A stretch of DNA of 64,000 bases from CALIZF01 sp046292445. GTDB taxonomy: Bacteria > Pseudomonadota > Alphaproteobacteria > Rhodobacterales > Rhodobacteraceae. Position 1 is the first letter of the stretch. Each line of letters begins with the position of its first letter. Shown here piece after piece: positions 51,793 to 62,425 of the stretch. The stretch covers positions 1 through 64,000 of the forward strand of contig JBKBQT010000018.1 of NCBI GenBank assembly GCA_046292445.1, in the 5' to 3' direction. The translations under genes were made by a program, and so were the position numbers. The notes under the pieces are model-generated. The model did not search any database. It saw nothing but the letters and a program-made list of their open reading frames with translations, and was not told the DNA's origin.

Positions 51793-53718
51793 ATGCTCGC
51801 ATCGCTGGTCAGCACCGGGCGCCGGCGGGCGTTCGACGGCTGGGGACACCGGGTCTTCATCATCCTCGCGGCGCTGTTTGCCGCGGGGGTGATCTACGGC
51901 AACCTGTTCGTCATCCTAGACCGGCTCATCGTCGGGGTGCTGTTCGTCTGCGGGGTCTTCACGCTCCTGTTCCTCGCCATCGGTGCCGGGCCGCGCGCGC
52001 CGGACCGCCCGACCGTCATCGACTGGGTGCTGAGCGGGCTGAGCCTTGCGTGCGGGGTGTTCTTCTTTTTCGAAGCGCCGGTGATCTCGAACCGGATCAC
52101 CCTTCTCGATCCGCTCACCCCGGGGCAGTTCTTCTTCGGCACGACGCTCCTGATCCTGACGCTCGAGGCAACGCGGCGCAGCACCGGCATGGGGCTGACG
52201 GCGGTGGTGCTGCTGTTTCTGGCCTACAACCAGTTCGGCTCGCTGTTGCCGCCGCCGTTCGGGCATGGGGTAAGCGAGTTTTCCTACCTGCTCGACATCC
52301 TCGTGTTCACCACCGACGGCGTCTTCGGCCTGCCGATCCAGGTCGTGGCAAGCTATGTGTTCCTCTTTGTCCTCTTCGGCTCGCTGCTGGCCAAGGCGGG
52401 CGGGGGCGATTTCTTCTTCAACCTCGCCTCGGCCCTCACGGGCCGCACCCGCGGCGGGCCGGCCAAGATCGCCGTCATCTCTTCGGGCCTCTACGGCACG
52501 ATCTCTGGCAGCCCGACCTCCGACGTGGTGACGACCGGCGCGATCACCATCCCGATCATGAAGCGTCTGGGCTATCGTGCCCGCTTTGCCGGCGCGGTCG
52601 AGGTCGCGGCATCGACCGGCGGCAGCGCGATGCCCCCCATCATGGGGTCGGCGGCGTTCATCCTCGCGGAATATACCGGCGTGCCCTACCGCGAGGTCGT
52701 CTATGCCGCGATCATCCCGGCGCTGCTCTACTACGGGGGGGTCTTCGGGCAGGTCCATCTGCGCGCGGTGCACTACAACCTGCTGCCCTACGCGGACGGC
52801 AAGGCGACCCTGCGGCGCACGATGGCGCGCGGCTGGGTGTTCCTGATCCCGCTGGTGGTGGTGGTCTGGGTGCTCATGGCAGGCTATTCGCCGACCATGA
52901 CGGCCGGTATAGGCGCGCTGATCGTGGTGCTGGCGACCGCCATCATCCCGCTGACGCGGATGACGCCATGGCAGATCGTCGAGGCCATGGGCGAGACGAC
53001 GCTCCGGGTGCTGCCCGTGGCCGGCGCCTGCGCTGCGGCGGGGCTGGTGATCGGCGGGCTGTCGATGACCGGGCTGGGGATGAAATCGGCCAATGTCATC
53101 ATCTCGGTCAGCGGCGGCGATGCGATCGCAACGCTGTTGCTCGCGGCAGTGGTGACGATCGTGCTCGGCCTCGGGATGCCAACGCCCTCGGCCTATATCC
53201 TCGCCGCGGTTCTTGTCGGCCCGGCGCTGACGAAGGCCGGCTTTCCGCTGCTCGAATCGCACATGTTCCTGCTCTATTTCGCGGTGCTCTCGGCGCTCAC
53301 CCCGCCGATCGCCGTTGCGGCGATGGCCGCTGCCGCCATTGCCGAGGACGATCCCTTTGCCATCGCCTTCGACGCGGTCAAGCTGGCAGCCGTCGGTTTC
53401 TGCATGCCCTTCGTGTTCCTGTGGAACCCGGCGATCCTCGGGCTCGGCCCCTGGCCGGCCGTTGCGCTCGCGGTGGTCGGCGGGGCGCTGGCGGCCTTTG
53501 CCGTCGCAGTGGCGATCGAGGGGCTGGTCATCCGCCGCATCGCGCGGATCGAGCGTCTGGCATGCCTTGCCGCCGCCGTCGCGGCCGTATCGCCGATGCC
53601 GGCCTTCGCGCTCGCCGGGATTGCTGCGGCCGGCGCCCTGATCGGCCGGCGGATCCTGCGCGACCGTGAAAATCAGGGTGCAGCCGAGACCGTGCCGGGG
53701 CCCGACCGCCCGTCCTGA
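51793..53718 (+). CDS. Fused TRAP transporter permease (TAXI 4TM-12TM)
   Basis: A 641-residue permease fusing the small and large TRAP subunits, the standard partner of TAXI binding proteins. About sixteen to eighteen hydrophobic spans; the core shows GGPAKIAVISSGLYGTISGSPTSDVVTTGAITIPIMKRLGY, ASTGGSAMPPIMGSAAFILAEYTG and LGMPTPSAYILAAVL. It begins ten bases after the binding-protein gene. With the TRAP system at 39-42 kb this gives the island two uptake systems, one for each gene half. Confidence 0.95.
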   Translation: MLASLVSTGRRRAFDGWGHRVFIILAALFAAGVIYGNLFVILDRLIVGVLFVCGVFTLLFLAIGAGPRAPDRPTVIDWVLSGLSLACGVFFFFEAPVISNRITLLDPLTPGQFFFGTTLLILTLEATRRSTGMGLTAVVLLFLAYNQFGSLLPPPFGHGVSEFSYLLDILVFTTDGVFGLPIQVVASYVFLFVLFGSLLAKAGGGDFFFNLASALTGRTRGGPAKIAVISSGLYGTISGSPTSDVVTTGAITIPIMKRLGYRARFAGAVEVAASTGGSAMPPIMGSAAFILAEYTGVPYREVVYAAIIPALLYYGGVFGQVHLRAVHYNLLPYADGKATLRRTMARGWVFLIPLVVVVWVLMAGYSPTMTAGIGALIVVLATAIIPLTRMTPWQIVEAMGETTLRVLPVAGACAAAGLVIGGLSMTGLGMKSANVIISVSGGDAIATLLLAAVVTIVLGLGMPTPSAYILAAVLVGPALTKAGFPLLESHMFLLYFAVLSALTPPIAVAAMAAAAIAEDDPFAIAFDAVKLAAVGFCMPFVFLWNPAILGLGPWPAVALAVVGGALAAFAVAVAIEGLVIRRIARIERLACLAAAVAAVSPMPAFALAGIAAAGALIGRRILRDRENQGAAETVPGPDRPS

Positions 53719-53790
53719 GCCCGCACGGCAGGGCGCTACCCCCGCCCGGCCGCCGATGTTAGCCTGCCGGCACGCTGGAAGGAGCTGCCG

Positions 53791-54531
53791 GTGCGCTATC
53801 ATTTTTCGGTCGATGACGTGTTCGCCAGCCTCGTCGCGATGTCGGATGCGGGCCTCTCGCCCGCAGCGCAGCCGATGCTCGGCTTTCTCGACCGGCTCCA
53901 TGCCGCATTCGGGACCGTGACCGATCTTTATGTCTTTCAGACCGGGCCGGCCGGCGGCGCGATGCGCGACCTGGCCGAGATCACCCCTGCCGCCGCCGAC
54001 CGGCTGCGCGGCTGGGGCGCGGTGCGCCTTGGCCCGCATGCCCGCGACTATGCCACCCCGCCGCATGCCCAGACGGTGCCCGACCTGATCGCGACGATGG
54101 ACAGGCTCGCGGCGACCATCGCCGGCATCACAACCCCGGCCCAGCGCGCCCGCTGGCTGCGCCTGCACTATTTCTCGGAAAGCCACGAGGCCCGCCCTGT
54201 GTGGGACCGCATCGGCGTCACCGCACTCATGACCACCGACAAGCCGGCCGTCGCCTATCGGCTCGACGATGCCGCGCGGGCCGCGCTTGCCGCGACGGGA
54301 CGCGCCCGGGCGCACGGGATGGACTGGGTGCAAAGCCACCTGCGGCTCGAGACCTACCGCGAGGAGGCGGCCGATCCGGCGCGGTTCTGCGCCCGCATCG
54401 ACGCGGTGCTGGACCGCCACGGCTTTGTCACCCTCTTCACCCATGAGGTCGATCTTGCCGATCCGCGGGTGCGCCGCCTGGCCCAGGCGGCGCTCGGCCA
54501 CCTTGCGCGGCGCGGCGCGGCGCCGATCTGA
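53791..54531 (+). CDS. Hypothetical protein, possibly polysaccharide-deacetylase-like
   Basis: A 246-residue protein starting with GTG (AAGGAG nine bases before). The opening YHFSVDDVFASL resembles the Asp-Asp metal motif of NodB-type deacetylases. Other possible active-site segments are LRLHYFSESHEARPVWDRIGV and VTLFTHEVDL. The order (DD early, His later) is suggestive but spacing is not typical, so the fold is uncertain. It lies alone between the TRAP genes and dnaG; the DD motif may be coincidental. Confidence 0.6.
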   Translation: MRYHFSVDDVFASLVAMSDAGLSPAAQPMLGFLDRLHAAFGTVTDLYVFQTGPAGGAMRDLAEITPAAADRLRGWGAVRLGPHARDYATPPHAQTVPDLIATMDRLAATIAGITTPAQRARWLRLHYFSESHEARPVWDRIGVTALMTTDKPAVAYRLDDAARAALAATGRARAHGMDWVQSHLRLETYREEAADPARFCARIDAVLDRHGFVTLFTHEVDLADPRVRRLAQAALGHLARRGAAPI

Positions 54532-54587
54532 TGCGCCGCGCCAGATCGGGCCTTGGAGGCCGCCGTCCGAGGCACTAATGTCCCGGT

Positions 54588-56534
54588 ATGGCCCTGCCCC
54601 CCGGTTTTCTCGACGAGCTTCGCGCGCGTGTGCCCCTCAGTCAGATCGTGGGGCGCAAGGTGACGTGGGATCTCAAGAAATCGAACCGGGGCCGCGGCGA
54701 CTGGTGGGCGCCCTGCCCGTTCCATCAGGAAAAATCCGCCTCCTTCCACGCCGACGACCGCAAGGGGTTCTACTACTGCTTCGGCTGCCACGCGAAGGGC
54801 GACGCCATCGGGTTCCTGATGCAGGCGGACAACCTCGGCTTCATGGAGGCGGTCGAATCGCTTGCGCGCGAGGCGGGCATGGCCATGCCCGCGCGCGATC
54901 CGCAGGCGGCCGAAAAGGCCGACCGGCGTACGGTCCTGACCGGCGCGGTCGAGGCGGCGGTGCAGCACTATCGCCTGATGCTGCGCACCGCGGCGGGCGA
55001 GGCTGCACGGGCCTATCTTGCGCGGCGCGGCCTGACCGAGGCGGCGATCGAGCGGTTCGGGATCGGCTTTGCCCCCGATGCGCGCACCGGCCTCGTGCAG
55101 GCGCTGGCGGCCAAGGGAATCGGCGCCGATGTCGCGGTCGAGGCGGGGCTGGCGGCGTTGCCCGACGGCGGCGGCGCGGCCTACGACCGGTTCCGCGGCC
55201 GGGTGATCTTTCCCATCCGCGATGCGCGCGGGCGGGCGATCAGCCTGGCGGGCCGCGCGCTCGACCCGCAGGCGCGGGCGAAATACCTCAACGGGCCCGA
55301 GACGCCGATCTTCGACAAGGGGCGCACGGTGTTCAACCTCGGCCCGGCGCGCGAGGCGGCGGCAAGGGGCGCGCCGGTGATCCTCGCCGAAGGCTACATG
55401 GACGTGATCGCGCTGGTCGAGGCAGGCTTCGGCGGCGCGGTCGCGCCGATGGGCACCGCGGTGACGGCCGAGCAGCTGGGCCTGATCTGGGCGGCGCATG
55501 ATGAACCCGTGGTCGCGCTCGACGGCGATGCGGCCGGGATGCGGGCGGCAATGCGGCTGGTCGATCTCGCGCTGCCGCTGGTCGAGGCGGGCCGCGGCCT
55601 GCGCTTTGTCACCCTGCCGGGCGGGCAGGACCCGGACGATCTGATCCGCGCGGGCGGCCCCGGCGCCTTCGCCACCCTGCTTGCGGGCGCAGAGCCGCTC
55701 GTCGCGCTCCTGTGGCGGCGCGAGACCGAGGGACAGGTCTTCGACAGTCCCGAACGGCGGGCGGGCCTCGACAAGCGGCTGCGCGCGGCGATCGGCGCGA
55801 TCCGCGATGCGGGCCTGCGCGATCACTATGCCGCCGAACTGCGCCGCCTGCGCGCCGCACTGTTTGCCGCCCGAACGCCGGCGCAGCCCCCCCGCGGCCA
55901 GGTCCGGCCCGGCCGGGGCCGCTTTGCCGCTGCGCCGCCGGCCACGCCCCTGCCCTCGATGCAGCGCTCGGCGCTTGCCGCCGACATGGGCACGACCGCT
56001 ACGGAAACCCTGCGCGAGGCGGTGATCCTCGTCACCCTTGCGCGCCATCCAGCGCTGCTGCCGCAATTCGAATCGGCGCTCGACCGGCTCGACCTCGCGC
56101 ATCCCGATCACGCCGCGGTCCGCGATGCGCTGGTGACCTGCGCCTGGGCCGAAGACCCGGCTTCGGCCTGGGCCGATGCACGGCCGAGCGTGGCCGAAGC
56201 CCTTGACCGCATGGCCCGCCATCCCCACGTCCAGACTGCACCCTGCGTGCGCCACACTGCGGCCGAAGCGCTTGCGGCGCGCTGCGTCGAGGACGACCTC
56301 GCGCGGCTGGCCGCAGGCCGCGCCGCCTATGCCGAAGTGGAATATGCCGAAACCGAGATCACCGGCATGGCCGACGAAGGCATCACATGGCGCCTTGCCC
56401 GCGCCGCCGAGGCACGCAACCGGGCCGCGCGAACGCCGCTCGAGGATGACCTGCCCGAGGGCGCTTCGGGCGGCGACGACAGCCTCGTCGATCGGCTGCT
56501 GGCCGGTCAGGCCTGGCTGAAGCGCCCCCGTTAG
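54588..56534 (+). CDS. dnaG: DNA primase
   Basis: A 648-residue primase that makes RNA primers at the replication fork. The CHC2 zinc ribbon is CPFH...YYCFGCHAKG at about residues 43-70; the RNA polymerase domain has FNLGPAREAAARGAPVILAEGYMDVIAL with the Toprim Glu and later DGDAAGMRAAMRL with the DxD metal site. A helicase-binding C-terminal region begins near residue 450 after a low-complexity linker. It is followed by rpoD after 97 bases, the alphaproteobacterial form of the macromolecular synthesis cluster without rpsU. Confidence 0.97.
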   Translation: MALPPGFLDELRARVPLSQIVGRKVTWDLKKSNRGRGDWWAPCPFHQEKSASFHADDRKGFYYCFGCHAKGDAIGFLMQADNLGFMEAVESLAREAGMAMPARDPQAAEKADRRTVLTGAVEAAVQHYRLMLRTAAGEAARAYLARRGLTEAAIERFGIGFAPDARTGLVQALAAKGIGADVAVEAGLAALPDGGGAAYDRFRGRVIFPIRDARGRAISLAGRALDPQARAKYLNGPETPIFDKGRTVFNLGPAREAAARGAPVILAEGYMDVIALVEAGFGGAVAPMGTAVTAEQLGLIWAAHDEPVVALDGDAAGMRAAMRLVDLALPLVEAGRGLRFVTLPGGQDPDDLIRAGGPGAFATLLAGAEPLVALLWRRETEGQVFDSPERRAGLDKRLRAAIGAIRDAGLRDHYAAELRRLRAALFAARTPAQPPRGQVRPGRGRFAAAPPATPLPSMQRSALAADMGTTATETLREAVILVTLARHPALLPQFESALDRLDLAHPDHAAVRDALVTCAWAEDPASAWADARPSVAEALDRMARHPHVQTAPCVRHTAAEALAARCVEDDLARLAAGRAAYAEVEYAETEITGMADEGITWRLARAAEARNRAARTPLEDDLPEGASGGDDSLVDRLLAGQAWLKRPR

Positions 56535-56631
56535 CGGCGCACCCGCGCACCGTCCCCTTTCCGCGGCTGTGATTCGCGCTAAGGACTCGCTAGAACCCCG
56601 CAACCGATTCGGCCCCTCTGCAGGAGCATCC

Positions 56632-58614
<1,983 letters not shown>

Positions 58615-58615
58615 T

Positions 58616-58642
58616 CCGGCCCCGCCGCGCCGGCGGGGCCGG
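58616..58642. terminator. Strong bidirectional hairpin between rpoD and parE
   Basis: CCGGCCCCGCCG (58616-58627) and its exact complement (58631-58642) form a 12-bp GC stem with a 3-base CGC loop. It lies between the rpoD stop and the convergent parE stop. No T-run follows. Confidence 0.85.
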
Positions 58643-58644
58643 AG

Positions 58645-60600
58645 TCACACATCCACCTCCTCCACAAACCGCGCATTCTCCGTGATGTACTGGAACCGCA
58701 TCTCCGGCCGCTTGCCCATCAGCCGCTCCACCAGATCGCCGGTCTCGCCGCCGACCGCGTCGTCTATGCTCACGCGGATGAGGCGGCGGGTCAGAGGGTT
58801 CATCGTGGTGTCTTTCAGGTCCTTGGCGTCCATCTCGCCGAGGCCCTTGAAGCGCGAGACGTCGATCTTGCCCTTGCCGCCGAGGCCGCGGGCAAGCCAC
58901 GCGTCCTTTTCCGCCTCGTCGGTGCAATAGACCCGCGCCGCGCCCTGTGTCAGCCGAAACAGTGGCGGCTGGGCGAGGTAGAGGTGGCCGCGGTCGATCA
59001 TCGGGCGCATCTGGGTGAAGAAGAACGTCATCAGAAGCGCCGCGATATGCGCGCCGTCCACATCGGCGTCGGTCATGATGATGACCTTCTCGTAGCGCAG
59101 ATCGTCGATGTTGAACTTCGAGCCCGGCTGCACGCCGAGCGCCTGGGCAAGATCGCTCAGCTCGGCGTTCCCCGCCATCTTGGCCCCCGCCGCACCGAGC
59201 ACGTTGAGGATCTTGCCCCGCAGCGGCAGCAGCGCCTGCGTGGTGCGGTCGCGCGCCATCTTGGCAGAACCGCCGGCGCTGTCGCCCTCGACGATGAAGA
59301 TCTCGGTGCCCTCGCGGGCGGTCGCGGTGCAGTCCACGAGCTTGCCCGGCAGGCGCAGCTTGCGGGTGGCCGACTTGCGCGCGGTTTCCTTCTCCGCGCG
59401 GCGGCGCAACCGTTCGTCGGCGCGCAGCACGAGGAAATCGAGGATCGCGCCGGCAGCCTTGGGATCGGCCCCGAGCCAGGTGTCGAACCGGTCGCGCACG
59501 GCCCCCTCGACCAGACGCGCGGCGTCGGCGGTGGCAAGGCGATCCTTGGTCTGGCCGACGAATTCGGGCTCGGCGATGAAGAGCGACACCAGCGCGCATC
59601 CCCCCGCCGTCAGGTCGTCGCGCGTGATCGTCTCGGCCTTGCGGTTCTTTACCCGCTCGCCATAGGCGCGGATGCCCTTGAGGATGGCGGCCCAGAACCC
59701 GCCCTCATGCGTGCCGCCCTCGGGCGTGGGGACGGTGTTGCAGTAGCTCTGCGTGAAGCCGTCGCGCACCGGCGTCCAGTGGATCGCCCATTCGACCGAA
59801 CCGGGCAGCCCGTATTTCTCGCCGAACTCCACCCGGCCAGCGAAGGGGCGGTCGGAATAGGTCGGCGCCGGGCCGAGCGTCTCGGTCAGGTAATCGGCGA
59901 GGCCGCCGGGGAAGTGGAACACCGCCTCGGCCGGCACGCCGTCTTCGGGGATCGCGGTTTTCCAGCGGATCTCCACGCCCGAAAAGAGATAGGCCTTCGA
60001 CCGCACCATTTTCAAAAGCCGCGCGGGCCGGAAGCGGTGATGGCCAAAGATCGTCTCGTCGGCATGGAAGGTAACGGTCGTGCCCCGCCGGTTCGGCGCC
60101 GGCCCCACCTTCTCGACCGGCCCCTGCGGGACGCCGCGCGCAAACTCCTGCACCCAGAGCTCGCGGTTCCGCGCCACCTCGACCCGCATCCGGTCGCTGA
60201 GCGCATTGACCACCGACGCGCCCACCCCGTGCAGCCCCCCCGAGGTGGCATAGGCCTTGCCCGAGAACTTGCCGCCCGAATGGAGCGTGCACAGGATCAC
60301 CTCGAGGGCGGATTTGCCCGGAAACTTGGGATGCGGATCGACCGGGATGCCGCGGCCGTTGTCGCGCACGGTCACGCTGTAGTCGGCCAGCAGCTCCACC
60401 TCGATCCGCGTGGCATGGCCCGCCACCGCCTCGTCCATCGCATTGTCGAGGATCTCGGCGACCAGGTGGTGGAGCGCGCGCTCGTCCGTGCCGCCGATAT
60501 ACATGCCGGGGCGCTTGCGGACGGGCTCCAGCCCCTCGAGCACTTCGATGGATGCGGCGTCATAGGTTTCCGGGGCGCCCCGGAGGAGGTCGTTGGGCAT
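58645..60600 (-). CDS. parE: DNA topoisomerase IV subunit B
   Basis: A 651-residue type II topoisomerase subunit. The GHKL ATPase domain has ILDNAMDEAVAG, VRDNGRGIPVD and GGLHGVGASVVNALS; the Toprim domain has EGDSAGGSAKMARDR and DADVDGAHI. The length (651 against about 805 for GyrB) and the IEVLEGLEPVRKRPGMYIGGTDERALHHLV start favour ParE over GyrB. ATG 60600 is preferred over longer frames. Together with ParC (not in the window) it decatenates replicated chromosomes. Confidence 0.95.
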   Translation of the reverse strand: MPNDLLRGAPETYDAASIEVLEGLEPVRKRPGMYIGGTDERALHHLVAEILDNAMDEAVAGHATRIEVELLADYSVTVRDNGRGIPVDPHPKFPGKSALEVILCTLHSGGKFSGKAYATSGGLHGVGASVVNALSDRMRVEVARNRELWVQEFARGVPQGPVEKVGPAPNRRGTTVTFHADETIFGHHRFRPARLLKMVRSKAYLFSGVEIRWKTAIPEDGVPAEAVFHFPGGLADYLTETLGPAPTYSDRPFAGRVEFGEKYGLPGSVEWAIHWTPVRDGFTQSYCNTVPTPEGGTHEGGFWAAILKGIRAYGERVKNRKAETITRDDLTAGGCALVSLFIAEPEFVGQTKDRLATADAARLVEGAVRDRFDTWLGADPKAAGAILDFLVLRADERLRRRAEKETARKSATRKLRLPGKLVDCTATAREGTEIFIVEGDSAGGSAKMARDRTTQALLPLRGKILNVLGAAGAKMAGNAELSDLAQALGVQPGSKFNIDDLRYEKVIIMTDADVDGAHIAALLMTFFFTQMRPMIDRGHLYLAQPPLFRLTQGAARVYCTDEAEKDAWLARGLGGKGKIDVSRFKGLGEMDAKDLKDTTMNPLTRRLIRVSIDDAVGGETGDLVERLMGKRPEMRFQYITENARFVEEVDV

Positions 60601-60667
60601 AGGCTGCTCTTGTCCTTGGTTTGGCCCGACTGGACCACAGCGCCGCGCCGCGGGCAAGCGGGCGGTG

Positions 60668-61882
60668 TCAGGCAAGGCGGTGCTGGCTGAAGAACCGCAG
60701 CATCTCGCGCGAGGCATCCGGGCCGCCGGGGTCGGTGAAGCTGCCGGCGGGGTGACCGCCGGCCCAGGCATGGCCCGCGCCGTCGATTTCCCAGAACTCG
60801 GCGACCGTGCGGCCCGCGGCGTCCGCGTGCCGGGTCAGCCGATACGGGCGCCCGCCCGCCGCGCGGCCCGACACAAGCGCCTCGGTCAGCCCCGCCTGCG
60901 CCGCGACAGCCTGCGCGATCACCGCCGCGCCGTTACCGGGATGGACCGTGGTATCGGCAAGCCCGTGGAACACGATCGCCGGCACCGCGATCCGCTGTGC
61001 CGTGGCGCCCGCGCCGCTGCGCATCGCGGCAAAGGCCGATGGGATATCGCGCGCCCCGCCGACCGGCAGGCCCGAATGCACCCCCACCGCCGCGACCAGA
61101 TCGGGATAGGCCGCGCCCATTATCGCCGCCGCCGCCCCGCCCGCCGACAGGCCGGCGACATAGACCCGCCGCCGGTCGCCGCCATGATCGCGCAGCACAT
61201 CGCGCAAGATCCCGGCAATCAGCGCAGGCTCGCCCGCACCACGGGTCTGATCCCCCGGGCGAAACCAGTTCCAGCACTTCTGCGCATTCGCGCCCTGCGG
61301 CTGGGCCGGCCATGCGACGAGGAACCCCGCCGCCTCGGCCAGCGCGTTCATGCCGGTGCCGATGGCGAAATCCTCGGGCGTCTGCGTGCAGCCGTGCAGC
61401 ATCACGACGAGCGGCATCGGCGCGGCGCCCCGGTTCGCAGGCACATAGAGCCTGTAGTCGCGCCGCCCCTCGGGTCCGACATGCGCAAGGGTCAGGAATG
61501 CAGCCCCCGCCGGCACGGCCGGCCCTGCCGGGGCCAGCGGCCCGCGCGCCGGCATGCCGCCGGCCGCGATGCCGCGCAACGTCTCGGCGAGCCCGTTTCG
61601 CGGCGCCTTTTGCGGTGCCTTGTGTGGCGCCTTCTGCGGTGCCTGATGCGGTGCCTTGTGCGGTGCCTGATGCGGCGCCGTCCGCCTTGCCTCGGATTGC
61701 GCCGCGTTGCCGTCGCCGATCCGTGTGCAGGTGCCGTCAATCACGGCGCCGTCGTCCGGCGCGGCCGCCTCGCCACCTGCCGGCCGCAACAGGGACCGGA
61801 TGAGCGCCGTCGCCGCGCCGAGCTTGCCGGCGCGCGTCAGGGCGGTGGCCTCGGCCATGCCGCGGGTGAAGGGGGTTGTCAT
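60668..61882 (-). CDS. PHB-depolymerase family esterase (LpqC type) with repeat linker
   Basis: A 404-residue alpha/beta hydrolase. The N-terminal ~30 residues (TRGMAEATALTRAGKLGAATALI) are typical of this family. Residues 69-94 form an AP[HQ][KQ] four-residue repeat linker. The catalytic part has VVMLHGCTQTPEDFAIGTG, the nucleophile elbow GLSAGGAAAA, HGLADTTVHPGNG with the acid, and GAGHAWAGG with the His. No signal peptide is present, so it may act on intracellular polyhydroxyalkanoate or aromatic esters. It starts 67 bases upstream of nothing on its own strand except parE ahead; the next gene upstream is a ribbon-helix-helix regulator. Confidence 0.88.
   Translation of the reverse strand: MTTPFTRGMAEATALTRAGKLGAATALIRSLLRPAGGEAAAPDDGAVIDGTCTRIGDGNAAQSEARRTAPHQAPHKAPHQAPQKAPHKAPQKAPRNGLAETLRGIAAGGMPARGPLAPAGPAVPAGAAFLTLAHVGPEGRRDYRLYVPANRGAAPMPLVVMLHGCTQTPEDFAIGTGMNALAEAAGFLVAWPAQPQGANAQKCWNWFRPGDQTRGAGEPALIAGILRDVLRDHGGDRRRVYVAGLSAGGAAAAIMGAAYPDLVAAVGVHSGLPVGGARDIPSAFAAMRSGAGATAQRIAVPAIVFHGLADTTVHPGNGAAVIAQAVAAQAGLTEALVSGRAAGGRPYRLTRHADAAGRTVAEFWEIDGAGHAWAGGHPAGSFTDPGGPDASREMLRFFSQHRLA
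61601..61678. repeat. 12-bp coding tandem repeat in the esterase linker
   Basis: Six to seven degenerate 12-bp units (such as GCGGTGCCTTGT) encode the four-residue Ala-Pro-[His/Gln]-[Lys/Gln] repeat. The repeat could vary in number between strains. Confidence 0.85.
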
Positions 61883-61926
61883 CGAAAATCCGATCTCTGG
61901 GTTCAGTCGTTGCGTGTAGGCGTGGC

Positions 61927-62358
61927 TCAGCCGATCCGGTCGGCCAGCGCCGCCTTGACCGCCGCGCTCGCCTGAAGCGTGCCGAGCACCGACAGCCCCG
62001 AAATCGTCGCGCGGGCAAGCTCGGGCGTCACATCCGGCGCGATCACCGCCAGGCCAAGCACGCGGATATCGAGCATCCGGCCCGCCGCCTGCGCCGCCAG
62101 AAGGTCGTCGCGGGCGATGCGCCGAATGCCCAGATCGACGCTCTTGCGCACCACAATCTGGCGGACGACCTCGGCATGCCGATCGATCTGGTTGCGGATG
62201 GCGGTGCGGATCAGATCGCTGCGGTTGGAATAGAACCCCTCCTGCACAAGCAGGTCGATCTGGCCCAGATCGACATGGCCGAGATTGATCGTGATCTTTT
62301 CCGATTCGCCGGGCTTGCCGGCGAGCGTCTGGGCCGTGCGCGGCATCATAGACTCCAT
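61927..62358 (-). CDS. Ribbon-helix-helix (CopG-like) regulator
   Basis: A 143-residue protein with an N-terminal RHH domain: KITINLGHVDLGQIDLLVQEGFYSNRSDLIRTAIRNQIDRH (strand, helix, turn, helix). The remaining ~90 residues (VRQIVVRKSVDLGIRRIARDDLLAAQAAGRMLDIRVLGLAVIAPDV) form a second domain of unknown role. ATG 62358 has AAAAGGA ahead; ATGs at 62349 and 62346 are alternatives. It is probably an autoregulator and, by position, a regulator of the esterase downstream. Confidence 0.85.
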   Translation of the reverse strand: MESMMPRTAQTLAGKPGESEKITINLGHVDLGQIDLLVQEGFYSNRSDLIRTAIRNQIDRHAEVVRQIVVRKSVDLGIRRIARDDLLAAQAAGRMLDIRVLGLAVIAPDVTPELARATISGLSVLGTLQASAAVKAALADRIG

Positions 62359-62360
62359 AC

Positions 62361-62374
62361 CATCCTTTTGGATG
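62361..62374. promoter_or_regulatory. Dyad CATCC-TTTT-GGATG over the RHH gene's ribosome-binding site
   Basis: Five-base arms flank a 4-base spacer directly before the start codon, covering the AGGA site. It could be an operator for the RHH protein or a small hairpin hiding the ribosome site. Confidence 0.5.
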
Positions 62375-62425
62375 TTAAGTGGAGCATCGCGCACCGTTTG
62401 TCAACCCGCCGTCGCGCGGTGGACG

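Noticed and set aside
51916..54501. An 861-codon open frame on the minus strand
   Set aside because: Antisense to the TAXI permease and the 53791 gene, with low-complexity Arg/His/Asp-rich composition and no family match.
61601..61678. Regular 12-bp repeats considered as a CRISPR array
   Set aside because: The units are contiguous, degenerate, in frame and encode a four-residue linker; there are no spacers and no cas genes.
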